Source of the DNA: Oscillospiraceae bacterium
Lineage (GTDB): Bacteria; Bacillota; Clostridia; Oscillospirales; Ruminococcaceae
Reading direction: 5' to 3'
Assembly (NCBI GenBank): GCA_030533325.1
Contig: JAUNJJ010000020.1
Location: forward strand, 1 to 43,913
DNA length: 43,913 nucleotides
The notes under the pieces: generated by a model
What the model was told of the DNA's origin: nothing
The model's database searches: none
What the model saw: only the letters and a program-made list of their open reading frames with translations
Part shown: positions 41,901-43,913 of the stretch, in pieces
Layout of the letters: each line of letters begins with the position of its first letter
Numbering within the stretch: position 1 is the stretch's first letter
Position numbers and translations under genes: made by a program

Positions 41901-43568
41901 CTATTTTAAAATACGAAACCCTACTCCGTCAGGGTTAATAATCATCCCGTCAGCATCGTTGAGGAATTTCTCGTTTGTAAGACGATAAATAATATCTCCA
42001 TATGCCACTACGCCAACCTGAACATTATCACCCACAGATTTTTTAAGCGCTGTCATATTTGTAAACGCATAAATAATTTTTTTACCCTCCACGTCAAACA
42101 ATTTGATGTCCTCAGAATTTAATTTAGCATCTCTTGAAATGGTGTACGATTTCGTGCCTAAAAATGAGAGTTCTCCTATATTTGTCATACATTTATCAGA
42201 AAGATCTGTGCATGATATTTCAGATAAATTTGTTTGCTTACTATTTACCGGAGTTAAGAATACATTTTTAGGTAGATTTGACTGAAGACTATTATACATA
42301 ATATTTGCCAAAAAGCCTTGATCATCTTCACTCAATTGCATACATACAATAATTAATCTGTTTATTTCAGATCCATAGTAAATCTTATCAGGAAATTCAC
42401 AATCATCCAATAAATCACTAATAAGAATTTCTGTGTTGTCATCTTCATCAAAGCATACTTTAGTAATTCCTTCAAAATACCATGATTTTAGTGCCTCTTT
42501 AAAATCGCCTTGTGACATTGCATTTACATAAATATTTCGTTCTATATTGCAGCAATACTCCTCAGCTTTTTCTTTTTTTGAAAATACTTTTGCAACACCA
42601 TTTGTGGCTAAAAACGGCCATCTTCCATTTTCAAGTTTATGGTAGATTGGAAAAACAGTATCCTGCGATCTAATCCTTATAATCTGATTTCCATTTTCGT
42701 TCTCAGTTTTTGTAACTGTCTGACATACCTGTGACTTGTTCTCATGTACAGACGACCTCTGATCAGCCATATCTTGTCTTTCTTCTTTCCCATTCTTCTT
42801 TGACTCGATTATATGTACTTTCCATACATTAGATTTGTTCAGAGTTTTTACGGTTTTCTCTGCCTTTGAACCTTTGTGAACATGAAGAATAACATTTGGA
42901 GAATTTCTAAAAGCCTCATCATCTATATCTTCTATGCTATCCGGAATAAAAACATCAACAAGATTTTTACAGTCACTAAATGCAGCAACTGCTATTTCTC
43001 TAACGCCCTCTGGTATTTCTATCATTCTTAAATTACTGCACTCACTAAATGTTGAGACACCAATTTTTCGTACATTTCCATTCCAATATACTTTTGATAA
43101 ATTCTTACATCCTTTAAATGCCTGACTTCCAATTTTTTTCAATCCGGATGGCAGCTTTATACTTTCCAGTCCACTTCTTGAAAAAGCGCTTTCACCAATC
43201 GTTTCAATATTTTCAGGTAATTCAATATTTTTAAGATTAGTACAGCTTGAAAAAGCATCGCTGTCAATGGTTAGCACAGTATCCGGAATCAATACTGATT
43301 TTAAATTAATGCAACCAATAAATGATGTTCGCCCTATTTCCTTAACCCCTGTCGGTATAACAACATTTTGAATGCATGTGTTTTTCATAAAAGCTAACTG
43401 ATTAATTTTAACAATCCCTTGCGGAATATTAACAGTGCTTTCTGAACCAGTATACTTTTTTAAAACTCCATCTATTATATTAAACGGAGATGGCGGAACA
43501 GCAGGTTTTGATGAATTATCTGCTGATTTTGATTTACTGGTTGAAAATAACTTTGAAAAAAAGCCCAT
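41901..43568 (-). CDS. LRR protein with MGFFSK N-terminus and SseB-like C-terminus
   Basis: The protein has 555 residues and no signal peptide. It begins MGFFSKLFSTSKSKS with a Ser/Pro-rich spacer. Residues 30-250 contain BspA-type repeats (FIGCINLKSVLIPDTVLTI, FKGCKNLSKVYWNGNVRKI, FSDCKNLVDVFIPDSIEDI). After a charged linker, a middle domain of about 180 residues (RWPFLATNGVAKVFSKKEKA onward) is followed by an SseB-like ending (IIYAFTNMTALKKSV, GMIINPDGVGFRIL). SseB domains occur with secretion and chaperone-like genes. GGAGG lies six bases before the ATG. It probably heads a transcript with the two YbjN-like genes. Confidence 0.75.
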   Translation of the reverse strand: MGFFSKLFSTSKSKSADNSSKPAVPPSPFNIIDGVLKKYTGSESTVNIPQGIVKINQLAFMKNTCIQNVVIPTGVKEIGRTSFIGCINLKSVLIPDTVLTIDSDAFSSCTNLKNIELPENIETIGESAFSRSGLESIKLPSGLKKIGSQAFKGCKNLSKVYWNGNVRKIGVSTFSECSNLRMIEIPEGVREIAVAAFSDCKNLVDVFIPDSIEDIDDEAFRNSPNVILHVHKGSKAEKTVKTLNKSNVWKVHIIESKKNGKEERQDMADQRSSVHENKSQVCQTVTKTENENGNQIIRIRSQDTVFPIYHKLENGRWPFLATNGVAKVFSKKEKAEEYCCNIERNIYVNAMSQGDFKEALKSWYFEGITKVCFDEDDNTEILISDLLDDCEFPDKIYYGSEINRLIIVCMQLSEDDQGFLANIMYNSLQSNLPKNVFLTPVNSKQTNLSEISCTDLSDKCMTNIGELSFLGTKSYTISRDAKLNSEDIKLFDVEGKKIIYAFTNMTALKKSVGDNVQVGVVAYGDIIYRLTNEKFLNDADGMIINPDGVGFRILK

Positions 43569-43654
43569 ATTAAGCCTCCATAATGAAAAAATTTTTTTGC
43601 GGTTTCATATTGATGTTTTTGATTCTTTCTTTTCTTCTCTATGAATACAGCTTC

Positions 43655-43891
43655 TTAAAGATAATCAGCAATTATATCAAACGCCTTTGAAAACCAAGCT
43701 GTAAAATCATCCGGCTTATCCAAAAGCCATTTTTTCAAATCTAAAATATCTATCCACATTATATCTGAAATTTCATTTTTATCAACATTGACCGAAATAC
43801 ATTGATTAACCTTCAGTAAAAATACATGATCTATTTCATATTCAGCGCAATTTGAAAATTTTTTATAATATTGAAACTTTTTATGGTTATG
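43655..43891 (-). pseudogene. Nudix / IPP-isomerase-like C-terminal fragment
   Basis: The 78-codon reading frame runs leftward from an in-frame TAG (43892-43894) to TAA at 43655. It reads CAEYEIDHVFLLKVNQ, then NEISDIMWIDILDLKKWL and DDFTAWFSKAF, the pattern of the C-terminal half of type I isopentenyl-diphosphate isomerase and related Nudix hydrolases. There is no start codon, and the upstream part in the third frame (ITIKSFNIIKNF) resembles the expected sequence just before, so a frameshift near 43870-43880 is likely. The window ends before the catalytic Nudix box could be seen. Confidence 0.6.
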
Positions 43892-43913
43892 CTAGGTCTA
43901 ATAGATAAAGACA

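Overview
The window looks like chromosome from a Gram-positive gut or rumen bacterium of the Ruminococcus type (Oscillospiraceae). The base composition is AT-rich with consensus sigma-A promoters and AGGAG-type ribosome sites. There are two dockerin modules, two cohesin-like modules, BspA-type leucine-rich repeat proteins, an AraR-regulated arabinose cluster and HD-GYP signalling proteins. No rRNA, tRNA or CRISPR array was seen.

Left part (1-11.6 kb). A small secreted cohesin-like protein is followed, in the same frame but after a stop codon, by a linker and dockerin, so the gene appears split. Next come a membrane HD-GYP protein, a three-gene ABC-2 exporter, a SWIM/SNF2 helicase, a TIGR00266/AIM24-type protein, a YbaK-type deacylase and a Wzz-like membrane protein. 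Most of these have recognisable promoters and terminators.

Middle (11.6-18.1 kb, all minus strand). A tight nine-gene run queD-queE-folE-queC-queF-panB-panC-panD-coaBC joins synthesis of the 7-deazaguanine precursor preQ1 (for queuosine) to pantothenate and CoA synthesis. It starts from a TTGACA-17-TATACT promoter with a leader of about 175 nt that contains a hairpin and an intrinsic terminator before queD, so an attenuator or riboswitch is likely.

Arabinose region (18.1-30.4 kb). An unusual cytoplasmic LacI-type sensor fused to HD-GYP lies beside araR (GntR-HTH plus LacI sensor). Divergent from araR runs a furanose-type sugar ABC transporter (binding lipoprotein, double ATPase, two permeases), an FGGY kinase, araA and araD. 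The shared regulatory region carries three similar half-palindromes and one cre-like site. Together these genes import L-arabinose and convert it to xylulose-5-phosphate.

Right part (30.4-43.9 kb, all minus strand). This is an accessory region: a 1339-residue secreted protein ending in cohesin-like and dockerin modules, a lipoprotein combining LRR and RCC1 repeats, a Sel1-repeat protein, a JAMM/JAB metalloprotease with all its metal ligands, LRR proteins (one ending in an SseB-like domain), and an overlapping pair of YbjN/CesT-like small proteins. Two proteins share the N-terminus MGFFSK. The region also holds debris: a 5' piece of a group II intron, a probable ISL3-type transposase relic, and a broken Nudix/IPP-isomerase-like gene at the right edge. 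It is the best place to look for something undescribed.
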